A DNA stretch of 64,000 nt from CAVSUZ01 sp963795415 (GTDB lineage: Bacteria > Pseudomonadota > Alphaproteobacteria > Acetobacterales > Acetobacteraceae), in NCBI GenBank assembly GCA_963795415.1, contig CAWCHQ010000003.1, forward strand, positions 1,550,001 through 1,614,000. Reading direction: 5' to 3'. This document shows positions 36,255 through 45,078 of the stretch, piece by piece (within the stretch, counting starts at the first letter, position 1; every line of letters starts with the position of its first letter). The translations under genes were made by a program, and so were the position numbers. Under the pieces are notes generated by a model. The model saw nothing but the letters and a program-made list of their open reading frames with translations, was not told the origin of the DNA and ran no database searches.

Positions 36255-37245
36255 TACGATCGCCGTAGCCAGCGGGATGCACCTCACGCCAGACGGCCGC
36301 GGTCTGGATGATGTCGTGTAGTTTGCCAAGGCGGGGCACCCAGCCGGCCTCGCGGCGGATCAGCTCGCAAGAAGCGACCAGCACCGCGGGATCGCCGGCG
36401 CGGCGCGCGCCATCTCGGTGTGGAACGGGCCGGCCCGTCACGTCCTGAACCGCCTGGATCACCTGACGCACAGAGTGACCCTGGCTGTTGCCGAGATTAT
36501 AGATGACACTGCCACGCTCCAAGCGGCCCAGCACCCGAAGATGAGCATCCGCCAGGTCCGTGACATGTACGTAGTCCCGAATGCACGTGCCGTCCGGCGT
36601 AGCGTAATCGGTGCCGAATACGGTAAGCGGCGGTGCACGTCCAAGCGCGGCATCTATGGCCAGCGGAATAAGGTGCGTTTCCGGGTCGTGATGCTCACCA
36701 AGTCGGCCGCCCGGGTCGGCACCTGCCGCATTGAAGTAGCGAAGGCAACCGCTGCGCAGACCGTGGATGCGATCGGCCCATAAGAGAGCACGCTCTACCA
36801 TCCACTTGCTTTCTCCATACGGAGAGCCGGGATCGATCCGTTCCCCCTCCTCGATCGGGATTCGGCTGGGCTCGCCAAAAAGATTGGCGGTTGACGAGAG
36901 AATAAATCGCCTTATACCGTTGCGTACGCAAGCTTCAATGAGGCGGATTCCATTGATGCCATTATCGATAAAATAGTGGTACGGCTCCCGCATGCTTTCG
37001 CCAACGAGCGAAAGCGCGGCGAAATGCAGCACAGCATCCCACGCGCCATCCGAAAGGACCGCCTGGACCGCTTCCGGATCGGCCAGGTCGGCTTCAACCA
37101 GCTTCACTCCTGCAGGGACCGCGGCGCGATGGCCCTGGCGAAGATTATCGAGCACCACAACGCTGTCGCCTCGCTCCAGCAGAGCGAGCACACAATGACT
37201 TCCGACGAATCCTGCTCCGCCGGTAACCAGATAGCGCTTCGACAT
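36205..37245 (-). CDS. galE: UDP-glucose 4-epimerase
   Basis: 346 residues of the extended SDR family. NAD motif LVTGGAGFVGSHCVLALLERG at the start, ILSSTANLFGEPS for the catalytic Ser/Thr region, SPYGESKWMVE for YxxxK, and CLRYFNAAGADPGGRLGE plus IRDYVHVTDLADAH, all specific to GalE. Makes UDP-galactose for exopolysaccharide or LPS. The extreme C-terminus overlaps the convergent glycosyltransferase by 50 bases; the family usually ends near residue 330, so the last residues are dispensable. Confidence 0.93.
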   Translation of the reverse strand: MSKRYLVTGGAGFVGSHCVLALLERGDSVVVLDNLRQGHRAAVPAGVKLVEADLADPEAVQAVLSDGAWDAVLHFAALSLVGESMREPYHYFIDNGINGIRLIEACVRNGIRRFILSSTANLFGEPSRIPIEEGERIDPGSPYGESKWMVERALLWADRIHGLRSGCLRYFNAAGADPGGRLGEHHDPETHLIPLAIDAALGRAPPLTVFGTDYATPDGTCIRDYVHVTDLADAHLRVLGRLERGSVIYNLGNSQGHSVRQVIQAVQDVTGRPVPHRDGARRAGDPAVLVASCELIRREAGWVPRLGKLHDIIQTAAVWREVHPAGYGDRITIPARPASGRPPSLR

Positions 37246-37374
37246 GCCGATTCAGAAGCAGATCGGGCCAAAGGCCGTCAACTGCTCATTACCTGCTGGC
37301 TGCGGCAGCGAGGCCGACACTGGCTTTACGCAGTAGCCTAACCCGGCAATTATGTCCAAGGGGTGGAAAGCTGA

Positions 37375-37887
37375 ATGCTCGATTCCGTTACAGAACAACA
37401 GCTGCTTCAATACCGCCGGGACGGTTTCGTCACCCTTCACACATCCCCTCTCACAGGACCACGTCGCGGCGTGCCTGACGGCCCTGACGCGTCTTGCAGA
37501 GACGCGGGCGGGCGAGCGCTGGTCCACCGCGCCGGACCCGTGCCGCACATCCCCCATGTCGACATCAATCTGTGCACGATCGACCCGGAATATCTGCGGC
37601 CGGAACGTCGCGTCGCCGTCCCCCTTAGCCCTGGAAATGCACTGATCTTTCACAGTCTGGCGCATCACTACACCGCCGCAAACCGATCCGGCCTTCGCCG
37701 CCGCGCCCTGCAATTCCACTATCACCAGATCGGGCTCGAATGGACCTCGCCGGAGGCGCACCGGGAACTCTATCGTGACCGAGACGCCGAATATGCCGGC
37801 TGCACCGTCCCTAAGGGCAAACCGTTCACAGAGGCATCAAGCTTTCTGCCTTCGCCGCTCCGTCCCGTGATTCCTCTGCCGGCCTGA
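37375..37887 (+). pseudogene. Phytanoyl-CoA dioxygenase family remnant
   Basis: The start reads MLDSVTEQQLLQYRRDGFVTL, the usual opening of the PhyH family. Around 37433-37435 an extra C moves the reading to PLSQDHVAACLTALTRLAETRAGERW, then the original frame returns as HVDINLCTIDPEYLRPERRVAVPLSPGNALIFHSLAHHYTAANRSGLRRRALQFHY, a typical C-terminal half. The middle of roughly 100-130 residues that normally carries the iron-binding HxD motif is missing, so the product cannot be an active 2-oxoglutarate oxygenase. Internal deletion plus frameshift is the best reading. Confidence 0.65.
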
Positions 37888-37893
37888 TCCGCT

Positions 37894-39186
37894 TCAACTC
37901 CGGCGCGCTTGCAGCGCCGCAGCCTCCGCAACCGCGGCCAGCGTGTGGCGAACATCCTCCTCGGTATGCGCCAGCGACACGTAACTCTTGCTGTCGCTCT
38001 TCAGAACGCCGCGTTCGCGCAGCGCACGGGTGAAACGCCGTGCCGCCTCTCCGTCCGCGCCGAGCACTGCTCGATAATCGTGCACCTCGCGGTCGGTGAA
38101 TACGACGTCGAACATCACGGGCGCTCCGATGATCTGCGCGGCAAGCCCGTTCCGCCGCAACTCTCCCCCAATCCCTTCCATCAGCGCGCGCCCGGTCGCG
38201 AACACCTTCTCGTAACTCCCCGGCCGCTTGAGGATCTCCAGTGTCGCCAGACCCGCGGAGGCCGCTACCGGGTTGCCTGACAGCGTGCCGATCTGCATTA
38301 GATGATGATCGTCCCCTACACGCGCGCGGTCGAACTGCGCCATGATGTCGTCGCGCCCAGCTATCGCGGCCAGTGGGAATCCTCCGCCGATGATCTTCCC
38401 CAGCGAGCACAGGTCGGGAACGACCCCATAATATTCCTGCGCCCCGCCCCAGGCGAAACGGAACCCCGTCACTACTTCGTCGAATATCAGTGGTATCTCG
38501 TACCGCGCCGTCACCTCCCGCAATGCCTGCAGGAACCCGGGCCGCGGCGCCAGCAACCGCTGGAACGGCTCCACGATCACCCCACCCAGTTCGTCCCGGT
38601 GCTCCGCGATCAGGCTGGCCGCCATATCGGGGTCATTGAAGGGCGCGATTAGCACGTCGTCACTGACGCTGCGCGGGATACCCGGCGAATCGGGGACCGG
38701 GCGCGGGAAATTGCCCGGCCGCTTCGGCGCCAGGCTCATCAGCGAATAGTCGCTCATCCCGTGATAGCCGCCCTCGAACTTCAATATCTTGTCGCGCCGG
38801 CGAAACGCCCGCGCCACCCGCATCGCATACGCATCCGCCTCCGTGCCGCTCGAAACGAACCGCACCTTCTGCGCGCACTGAACGGCGCTCACGATCTCCG
38901 CTGCCAGCCGGATGCCATGCTCGTTCTCGGCGAAATACGTAAATCCTTGCGGAAGCTGGTCCTGAACCGCCTTGATCACCTCCGGATGCGCGTGGCCCAC
39001 GAAGGCCGGGCCTGATCCAAGCAGAAAATCGACGTATTCGTTCCCACTCACGTCCCAGACCCGTCCGCCCCGGCCCTCCCGTATCACCAGGTCTGCCGGC
39101 ACATTCCCGAACGATCCCGCGGGCAGTACCTGCCTCGCGAGTTCCATCAGCTCCATCTCTTCAGCCCCACGAACTCGTGCCGCCAT
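37894..39186 (-). CDS. Class III aminotransferase, glutamate-1-semialdehyde aminomutase-like
   Basis: 430 residues from the second of two adjacent ATGs (39186), with AGGAGG 5 bases before; the open frame extends upstream into rnhB antisense, which is ignored. Shows LLGSGPAFVGHAHPEV, FVSSGTEADAYAMRVARAF, FEGGYHGMSDYSL, FDEVVTGFRFAWGGAQEYYG and SLGKIIGGGFPLAAIAG with the PLP lysine. Similar to HemL but the neighbourhood is not tetrapyrrole biosynthesis, so it may act on another amino acid or amine. Divergent from rnhB. Confidence 0.85.
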   Translation of the reverse strand: MAARVRGAEEMELMELARQVLPAGSFGNVPADLVIREGRGGRVWDVSGNEYVDFLLGSGPAFVGHAHPEVIKAVQDQLPQGFTYFAENEHGIRLAAEIVSAVQCAQKVRFVSSGTEADAYAMRVARAFRRRDKILKFEGGYHGMSDYSLMSLAPKRPGNFPRPVPDSPGIPRSVSDDVLIAPFNDPDMAASLIAEHRDELGGVIVEPFQRLLAPRPGFLQALREVTARYEIPLIFDEVVTGFRFAWGGAQEYYGVVPDLCSLGKIIGGGFPLAAIAGRDDIMAQFDRARVGDDHHLMQIGTLSGNPVAASAGLATLEILKRPGSYEKVFATGRALMEGIGGELRRNGLAAQIIGAPVMFDVVFTDREVHDYRAVLGADGEAARRFTRALRERGVLKSDSKSYVSLAHTEEDVRHTLAAVAEAAALQARRS

Positions 39187-39262
39187 CATCGCCTCCTGGT
39201 CTTCTTCCCGATTCTGCCCCAATAAACGTCGACTCGAAAGCACCTCTGCTAAACAGGCACCA

Positions 39263-39886
39263 ATGCCACATTTCAGGATGGAGAAGCGGGCGGGTGGCCG
39301 CGTTGCCGGCGTCGACGAGGTCGGCCGCGGCCCGCTCGCCGGCCCCGTTCTTGCCGCGGCGGTGGTGTTCCCCGCCGGTGTCCCCCGCCGGCTCGCATCC
39401 TTGATCGACGATTCGAAAAAACTCACCCCGGCCGAGCGCCTCGCGGCGTATCAGGCCATACGCGCCTCGGGTACGGCCGAGATCGCCGTCGGCGCCGCTT
39501 CGGTCGCCGAGATCGCCCGCCTCAACATACTCCATGCTTCGCTGCTCGCGATGTGCCGCGCCGTTGCCCGCCTTCCGGCGACGCCTGATCTCGTCCTGGT
39601 GGATGGCAACCAACCCCCGGCGCTGTCATGCCCAGTTCGCTGTGTGGTCGGCGGGGACGGCCTGTCCCTATCGATTGCCGCGGCCTCCATAATCGCCAAA
39701 GTCCTGCGGGACCGCGCGATGACGCGCCTCGCAGTCCGCTACGCTGGCTATGGTTGGGAAGGCAATGCCGGCTACTCCACGCCCGCGCATCGCGCCGCTC
39801 TGCAGCAGCTTGGTCCTACACGCCACCACCGTCCCGACTTCGGCGCCGTTCGCCAGCTTGTGTTGGCGCTTGACACGGCGGATTGA
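39263..39886 (+). CDS. rnhB: Ribonuclease HII
   Basis: 207 residues from ATG 39263. AGVDEVGRGPLAGPV gives the two N-terminal catalytic acids, DDSKKLTP the conserved motif, and LVDGNQPP the third Asp; SIAAASIIAKVLRDRAM carries the fourth region. It cuts the RNA strand of RNA-DNA hybrids and single ribonucleotides in DNA. Directly upstream of ccrM, as in many alphaproteobacteria. Confidence 0.96.
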   Translation: MPHFRMEKRAGGRVAGVDEVGRGPLAGPVLAAAVVFPAGVPRRLASLIDDSKKLTPAERLAAYQAIRASGTAEIAVGAASVAEIARLNILHASLLAMCRAVARLPATPDLVLVDGNQPPALSCPVRCVVGGDGLSLSIAAASIIAKVLRDRAMTRLAVRYAGYGWEGNAGYSTPAHRAALQQLGPTRHHRPDFGAVRQLVLALDTAD

Positions 39887-39938
39887 CGCGGCTTCGGCGC
39901 CCCCGTCACGATAGGCCGCCGCTAAGACGGAACGCAGG

Positions 39939-41015
39939 TTGGAACTCGTCCGCGAACTGCCGCTCGACCAGGTCATGCTGGGGGACTGCATCACCCTGAT
40001 GCAGATGCTGCCCTCGGCATCGATTGACTGCGTGTTCGCCGACCCCCCGTACAACCTCCAGCTTCGGGGCGAACTTCGCCGGCCCGATGACAGCCTGGTG
40101 GACGGGGTGGACGAGGACTGGGATCGCTTCAGCGATTTCGCCTCATACGACGCCTTCACCCGCGCCTGGTTATCCGAATGCCGGCGGCTGCTGCGCAAGG
40201 ATGGCACGATCTGGGTCATCGGAGCCTACCACAACATCTTTCGAATCGGCGCGATCCTCCAGGACCTCGGCTTCTGGATTCTGAACGACGTCATTTGGCG
40301 CAAGGCCAATCCCATGCCGAATTTCCGCGGCCGTCGCTTTACGAATGCCCACGAAACGCTGATCTGGGCCGCGCGGCAGCGGGATTCCCGCCATCGCTTC
40401 AACTATCAGGCGATGAAGTCCCTCAACGACGACATCCAAATGCGCAGTGATTGGTGGATCCCCCTGTGCACTGGCGTAGAACGCCTGCGCAACGAGCATG
40501 GATTGAAGCTGCATCCGACCCAGAAACCCGAGGCCCTACTGCACCGCGCGCTCGTAGCCGCGACCGCGCCGGAGGACATCGTGCTGGACCCTTTTGTGGG
40601 CACCGGCACCACCGCCGTGGTCGCCAAGCGGCTGCACCGGCACTTCATCGGGATCGAACGGCACCCCGCGTATGTGGAGGCTGCTCTGGCCCGCCTGCGC
40701 GCGACCCGCCCCGCCCCCAACGGTGGCCAGTCCAATGCGCCCAGCAGGCGCGACGCGCCTCGCGTTCCATTCGGCAGCCTCGTGGAACGCGGGATCATCG
40801 CTCCCGGCACGCGGCTAGTGGATCGCTTGCGGCGCGTGTCGGCCACTGTCGCCGCCGACGGTACGATCGTCGCCGGCAAGACGCGCGGATCAATTCATCA
40901 GGTTGGCGCCGCCGTCCAGAACGCCCCCTCATGCAACGGCTGGATCTTCTGGCATATCGAACGTGATGGTGCCCTGCTCCCACTGGACCGCCTGCGGACC
41001 GAGGCATTACAGTAA
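39939..41015 (+). CDS. ccrM: Cell-cycle DNA adenine methyltransferase CcrM (GANTC)
   Basis: 358 residues from TTG 39939 (CAGG lies close before; ATG at codon 13 is an alternative, but ELPLDQVMLGDC is conserved in the family). Beta-class N6-adenine methylase: DPPY at residues 35-38 (VFADPPYNLQL), SAM motif FVGTGTTAVVAKRL near 215, and the C-terminal CcrM-specific extension (VPFGSLVERGIIAPGTRLVDRLRRVSATVAADGTI). It methylates GANTC after replication and ties transcription to the cell cycle. TTG start implies modest translation. Sits 52 bases after rnhB. Confidence 0.93.
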   Translation: MELVRELPLDQVMLGDCITLMQMLPSASIDCVFADPPYNLQLRGELRRPDDSLVDGVDEDWDRFSDFASYDAFTRAWLSECRRLLRKDGTIWVIGAYHNIFRIGAILQDLGFWILNDVIWRKANPMPNFRGRRFTNAHETLIWAARQRDSRHRFNYQAMKSLNDDIQMRSDWWIPLCTGVERLRNEHGLKLHPTQKPEALLHRALVAATAPEDIVLDPFVGTGTTAVVAKRLHRHFIGIERHPAYVEAALARLRATRPAPNGGQSNAPSRRDAPRVPFGSLVERGIIAPGTRLVDRLRRVSATVAADGTIVAGKTRGSIHQVGAAVQNAPSCNGWIFWHIERDGALLPLDRLRTEALQ

Positions 41016-41019
41016 CGGA

Positions 41020-41175
41020 ATGAGCAGCTTCGTTGACCGGATGTTCACCCCGCCGCGCGACCATGACCCGCTCGGTGTGCATCGGACGGAGCGGAGCGTG
41101 AGTGCTTCGAATGGCGTCGATCTAGGCCACATCGTATCGATGCTGCAGGATTTGATGCTCGCACAGACCGCCTGA
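41020..41175 (+). CDS. Small protein of unknown function after ccrM
   Basis: 51 residues from ATG 41020, four bases after the ccrM stop, starting MSSFVDRMFTPPRDHDPLGVHR and ending in an amphipathic helix (LGHIVSMLQDLMLAQTA). Ribosome site is weak (AACGGA). No family recognised. Its position and plausible composition support it, nothing else does. Confidence 0.35.
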   Translation: MSSFVDRMFTPPRDHDPLGVHRTERSVSASNGVDLGHIVSMLQDLMLAQTA

Positions 41176-41185
41176 CCGCGGCGGA

Positions 41186-41215
41186 TTGACCGCCGCCCCT
41201 CCGTCACCCTATAAG
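41186..41215 (+). promoter_or_regulatory. Likely sigma-70 promoter of the rpmH-rnpA-yidD-yidC operon
   Basis: TTGACC (41186-41191), 18-base spacer, TATAAG (41210-41215), about 65 bases before the rpmH start. Both hexamers are close to consensus and stand out in a GC-rich region. Confidence 0.6.
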
Positions 41216-41279
41216 CCGCCCCCTGAGATGGCCCCCCGCATGGCGGGCGAGAGGCCCTAATTCCCTTTGGAGAGCGGTG

Positions 41280-41414
41280 GTGAAGCGCACCTATCAACCC
41301 TCGAAGCTGGTCCGTAAGCGCCGGCACGGATTCCGCGCCCGCATGGCCACTGTCGGCGGCCGCAAGGTGCTGTCCCACCGGCGGGCCAAGGGCCGTAAGC
41401 GCCTGTCGGCCTGA
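41280..41414 (+). CDS. rpmH: 50S ribosomal protein L34
   Basis: 44 residues from GTG 41280, with GGAGAG 4-9 bases before it: begins MKRTYQPSKLVRKRRHGFRAR and ends in GRKRLSA, almost invariant for L34. A GTG start is unusual for a ribosomal protein but the sequence leaves no alternative. First gene of the rnpA-yidD-yidC block; L34 sits in the large subunit. Confidence 0.97.
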   Translation: MKRTYQPSKLVRKRRHGFRARMATVGGRKVLSHRRAKGRKRLSA

Positions 41415-41434
41415 AGCGGAGGGGCTTGGCCCAA

Positions 41435-41776
41435 ATGGCTTCTTCCCCGCCCCGCCTGAAGCGCCGGGCGGACTTCCTGCGTGTGGCCGTAAAAGGTCGG
41501 AAAGCGCCAGTCCAGGGCTTGGTGCTCCAGGCTCTTGCACGGACCGATAACGCATCCGCCCGTATCGGCTTCACCGTAACCAAAAAAGTCGGCAACGCCG
41601 TCATTCGGAACCGCACGCGTCGCAGGCTGCGTGAAGCAGCCCGCCTGGTGCTCGCCGGGCGCAATCTCACGGGGATCGACCTCGTGCTGGTCGGTAGGAA
41701 CGCGACCCGCGACCGGCCGTTCGATGCTCTGCAAGACGATCTGCGGCGCGCCTTGTTGAAGGCAGGGATCGGATGA
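41435..41776 (+). CDS. rnpA: Ribonuclease P protein component
   Basis: 113 residues from ATG 41435, which lies about 10 bases after GGAGGGG; the TTG at 41426 is too close to that site. LKRRADFLRVAVKGRK and the RNR motif in KKVGNAVIRNRTRRRLREAARL identify RnpA, the protein that assists RNase P RNA in trimming tRNA 5' ends. Overlaps yidD by 4 bases (ATGA). Confidence 0.95.
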   Translation: MASSPPRLKRRADFLRVAVKGRKAPVQGLVLQALARTDNASARIGFTVTKKVGNAVIRNRTRRRLREAARLVLAGRNLTGIDLVLVGRNATRDRPFDALQDDLRRALLKAGIG

Positions 41777-42054
41777 GCCCGGCCGCTTGGCTCGCGATCG
41801 GCATGATCCGCCTCTATCAATGGACCCTGCGCCCGTTCATCGGAGCAAACTGCCGGTTTTTCCCAAGCTGTAGCGAGTACGCCATCGAGGCGCTGCGCGA
41901 ACATGGCGCGATGCGTGGCGGCGCCCTCTCAGCCTGGCGTATTTTACGCTGCAATCCTTGGAATCAGGGCGGGTATGACCCAGTACCCGCCTGTCATTGC
42001 CGCCGGCCGGGCCCTCCTCGGGGCTTGAACTGCAGCGGCGAAACGGGGCCTTGA
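41773..42054 (+). CDS. yidD: Membrane protein insertion efficiency factor YidD
   Basis: 93 residues with IRLYQWTLRPFIGANCRFFPSCSEYAIEAL and the later RCNPWNQGGYDPVP, the two diagnostic blocks of the YidD family. A small, membrane-associated protein that helps YidC insertion. Start overlaps rnpA stop and its own stop overlaps the yidC ATG by one base. Confidence 0.95.
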   Translation: MSPAAWLAIGMIRLYQWTLRPFIGANCRFFPSCSEYAIEALREHGAMRGGALSAWRILRCNPWNQGGYDPVPACHCRRPGPPRGLNCSGETGP

Positions 42055-43799
42055 TGGATCAGTCGCGTCTTTTCACCGCGATCGTCATTTCGATCGCCAT
42101 ACTGCTGGGCTGGCAGCTGATCGCCACCCGCTACTTGCCTCACCCGCCCGAGCCGACGAAACAAAGCGAGCAAGCCCCGATGGCCAAAACGGCTACGCCG
42201 GCTGAGGGCGGCCCGGCCGCCGGTGCGCCGGCAAGCGCGCCCGCAGCGGTTCAGAACGTCCCCCGGGTGAAAATTGCCGCCCCTTCCGTGCGAGGCTCGC
42301 TTAGTCTGCAGGGGGCGCGGCTCGACGACATCATCCTGAACGAATACCGCGAGACAACCGCGCCCAACTCCCCGGACGTCCAGTTGCTCGCGCCACTGGC
42401 CAATCCGCATCCCTATTTCGTGCAGTTCGGATGGTCTGCACCTGCCGGATCGGACGTCAAGCTTCCGGACGATAAAACAATCTGGACAACTTCGGCGCCC
42501 GAACTCACCGCGGATCATCCCGTGACGCTGTCCTGGAACAACGAACAGGGGCTGGAATTTCGGATACTGCTGTCCATCGACGACCACTACATGTTCTCGG
42601 TAAAGCAGGAGGTCGCCAACCAGACCGGCTCGCCGGTAAAGCTTTTCCCTTGGCAGCGTATCCGCCGCGATTACACACCCGAGACGTCCGGCTACTATCT
42701 CCTGTTCGAAGGCATGCTAGGCGTGTCTGACGGCACGCTTCAGGAGCACAAATATGCCGACACGCGCAGCAAGGCGAAGGACCAGCCGGGTGACGTGGCC
42801 TATGAGTCCACCGGCGCAGGAGGCTGGGCCGGCATCACGGACAAATATTGGCTAACCGCTCTGGTCCCCGATCAAGCGGTGCAGGCTGCGGTCCGATACC
42901 GCTACATTCCCGGGGGCGACGGCCATTATCAGGTCGATTATGTGACCGCCGATCCGGTGACCATTGCCCCCGGAGCCAGTGCCTCTACCTCCTCCCTGCT
43001 GTTCACCGGCGCCAAAGTGGTAAACATCCTCCAGCAGTACGAGAATCAGTATCACATCCAGCGCTTCGTTGATGCGGTCGATTGGGGCTGGTTCTATTTC
43101 CTTACCAAGCCGATCTTCTATTGCCTGGATTTCCTGAACGGCCTCCTGGGCAACTTCGGCCTGGCGATCATCGTGTTCACAGTATTCGTGAAGCTGCTGT
43201 TCTTTCCCCTCGCCAACTACTCATATCGCTCAATGAGCAAAATGCGTCTGCTCAGCCCCAAGATCCAGGCGTTGCGGGAGCGTTTCAAGGATGATCCTGG
43301 AAAGCTGCAGCAGGAAATGATGGCACTCTACAAGGCGGAGAAAATCAATCCGGCCAGCGGATGTCTGCCGATGATCGTTCAAATCCCGGTTTTCTTTTCG
43401 CTCTATAAGGACATCTACGTCACCATCGAAATGCGCCAGGCGCCCTTCTATGGCTGGATCCACGACCTGTCCCAGGTGGATCCGACCAATGTTTTCAATC
43501 TGTTCGGACTACTGCCGATCGATCCGACGGTCATTTCGCCCTTCCTCCACATCGGAGCGTGGCCGCTCATCATGGGCGTCTCCATGTGGCTGCAGCAGCG
43601 ATTGAACCCGCCGCCGCCCGACCCGACCCAGGCGAAGCTGTTCCAGCTGATGCCGGTGATCTTCACCTTCATGCTCGCCCGCTTCCCCGCCGGTCTCGTG
43701 ATCTACTGGACTTGCAACAACCTGCTCTCTGTCGCTCAGCAATGGGTGATCTTGCGGCGAACCAAGCTCACCCGGCCCGGACTGGCCCGAACCACCTGA
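42054..43799 (+). CDS. yidC: Membrane protein insertase YidC
   Basis: 581 residues. N-terminal helix LFTAIVISIAILLGWQLIATRYL, a Pro/Ala-rich linker, a large periplasmic beta domain (residues about 70-340), then the conserved insertase core: WGWFYFLTKPIFYCLDFLNGLLGNFGLAIIVFTVFVKLLFFPLANYSYRSMSKM and QIPVFFSLYKDIYVTIEMRQAPFYGWIHDLS. Carries the conserved Arg of the hydrophilic groove. Inserts and folds inner-membrane proteins alone or with SecYEG. Last gene of the operon. Confidence 0.97.
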   Translation: MDQSRLFTAIVISIAILLGWQLIATRYLPHPPEPTKQSEQAPMAKTATPAEGGPAAGAPASAPAAVQNVPRVKIAAPSVRGSLSLQGARLDDIILNEYRETTAPNSPDVQLLAPLANPHPYFVQFGWSAPAGSDVKLPDDKTIWTTSAPELTADHPVTLSWNNEQGLEFRILLSIDDHYMFSVKQEVANQTGSPVKLFPWQRIRRDYTPETSGYYLLFEGMLGVSDGTLQEHKYADTRSKAKDQPGDVAYESTGAGGWAGITDKYWLTALVPDQAVQAAVRYRYIPGGDGHYQVDYVTADPVTIAPGASASTSSLLFTGAKVVNILQQYENQYHIQRFVDAVDWGWFYFLTKPIFYCLDFLNGLLGNFGLAIIVFTVFVKLLFFPLANYSYRSMSKMRLLSPKIQALRERFKDDPGKLQQEMMALYKAEKINPASGCLPMIVQIPVFFSLYKDIYVTIEMRQAPFYGWIHDLSQVDPTNVFNLFGLLPIDPTVISPFLHIGAWPLIMGVSMWLQQRLNPPPPDPTQAKLFQLMPVIFTFMLARFPAGLVIYWTCNNLLSVAQQWVILRRTKLTRPGLARTT

Positions 43800-43818
43800 T
43801 CGCGCAGGCCAAAGAACG

Positions 43819-44286
43819 ATGGAGCAGTTGCCAACTTTGTCCCGCGCCTCCGCCGGGACCCGTGCCGCATTGCTCGAGTGGCTCTCCGTGTTTTCGGGAT
43901 ATGTCCGCGAGGTCGACTACGCCACGGCGCGCAGGCTGTTTCATCCGGACATCCTGGCCTTCGGAACCCACCGGGATGTCATCCCGGGGCTGGAGGCGTG
44001 GATCAGGACGCAATGGGATAATGTCTGGCCCCGTACCTCTGATTTCCGCTTCGATCTCGAGGCAGCTCATGTCCTCGCATCGCGCGACGGCAGCATGGCA
44101 GTCGCCGTCGCACCCTGGACGAGCACCGGATATCATCAGGACGGCACCACGTTCGACCGCCCCGGCCGCGCCACCATGGTGTTCGAAAAAACCAGGGATC
44201 GCTGGTTGTGTGTGCACTCCCACATGTCCCTCAACCGAGGCGTTCCACAGCAAAGCCACGCAAGGCGGCCGGTAAAAGCCTGGTAA
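43819..44286 (+). CDS. SnoaL/DUF4440-like nuclear transport factor 2 fold protein
   Basis: 155 residues. VDYATARRLFHPDILAFGTHRDVIPGLEAWIRTQWDNVWP and VFEKTRDRWLCVHSHMSLNRG are typical of NTF2-fold proteins, which form a conical ligand cavity and include ketosteroid-isomerase-like and SnoaL-like enzymes. The function of this member is unknown. 19 bases after yidC on the same strand, so it may be read from the same message. C-terminal tail (PQQSHARRPVKAW) is unstructured. Confidence 0.75.
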   Translation: MEQLPTLSRASAGTRAALLEWLSVFSGYVREVDYATARRLFHPDILAFGTHRDVIPGLEAWIRTQWDNVWPRTSDFRFDLEAAHVLASRDGSMAVAVAPWTSTGYHQDGTTFDRPGRATMVFEKTRDRWLCVHSHMSLNRGVPQQSHARRPVKAW

Positions 44287-44298
44287 GCAGACCCTGTC

Positions 44299-45078
44299 TC
44301 AGCGTTCGAGCACTGTCTTCAGGAACTCCCGTGTCCGTTGCTCACGCGGATCACCGAAGATCCGCTGCGGGGTGTCCTCCTCGACGATCTTCCCAAAGTC
44401 CATGAACACCACGCGCGATGCCACCTGGCGTGCGAAATTCATCTCGTGGGTCACCGCCAGCATGGTCATGCCCTGGCTGGCGAGCCTTCGCATTACGGCA
44501 AGCACCTCCGCAACCAGCTCGGGATCGAGCGCGCTGGTCGCTTCATCGAAAAGCATCGCCTTGGGGTCCATCGCCAGGGCGCGGGCAATCGCGGCGCGCT
44601 GCTGCTGCCCGCCCGAAAGCTCCTCGGGATAACAATCAGCCTTGTCAGACAGCCCGACCATCTCCAGAAGTTCGCACGCCCGCTCACGTGCAGCACGCTT
44701 CGGACGCCGCAGCACATGCACCGGCGCCTCGATGACGTTCCCCATCACGGTCAGGTGCGGAAACAGGTTGAACTGCTGAAATACCATTCCCACCTGTGCC
44801 CGAACCGCCGATACTGCGCGGTTTGAGTGCGGCTTGAAAACGCCTCCCGCATCCTCACGATAGGCTAACTCTCCGTCGATCCGGATGCGCCCGGACTCCG
44901 GCACCTCAAGGTAGTTGATGCAGCGCAGGAGGGTCGATTTGCCGCTGCCCGACGGGCCGATGACGCACACCACCTCTCCGGCGGCAACCGAAAGATCAAT
45001 TCCCTTCAGCACGTGCAGCGCACCGAAATGCTTGTGCAACGACTCGATTTCGATCATCGGCCGGCCGGTTGCCGTCAT
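44299..45078 (-). CDS. Polar amino-acid ABC transporter ATPase (GlnQ/HisP type)
   Basis: 259 residues. Walker A GPSGSGKSTLLRCINYLE, Q-loop VGMVFQQFNLFPHLT, signature LSGGQQQRAAIARALAM, Walker B AMLFDEATSALDPELV, switch His in VTHEMNFARQVASRVVFMDFG. All match the PAAT family. ATG overlaps the permease stop by 4 bases. Last gene of SBP-permease-ATPase set on the minus strand. Powers uptake of a polar amino acid or related solute. Confidence 0.94.
   Translation of the reverse strand: MTATGRPMIEIESLHKHFGALHVLKGIDLSVAAGEVVCVIGPSGSGKSTLLRCINYLEVPESGRIRIDGELAYREDAGGVFKPHSNRAVSAVRAQVGMVFQQFNLFPHLTVMGNVIEAPVHVLRRPKRAARERACELLEMVGLSDKADCYPEELSGGQQQRAAIARALAMDPKAMLFDEATSALDPELVAEVLAVMRRLASQGMTMLAVTHEMNFARQVASRVVFMDFGKIVEEDTPQRIFGDPREQRTREFLKTVLER

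Noticed and set aside
37894..39426. N-terminal extension of the aminomutase-like gene to 39426
   Set aside because: The added 80 residues are antisense to rnhB; AGGAGG precedes the ATG pair at 39186-39189.
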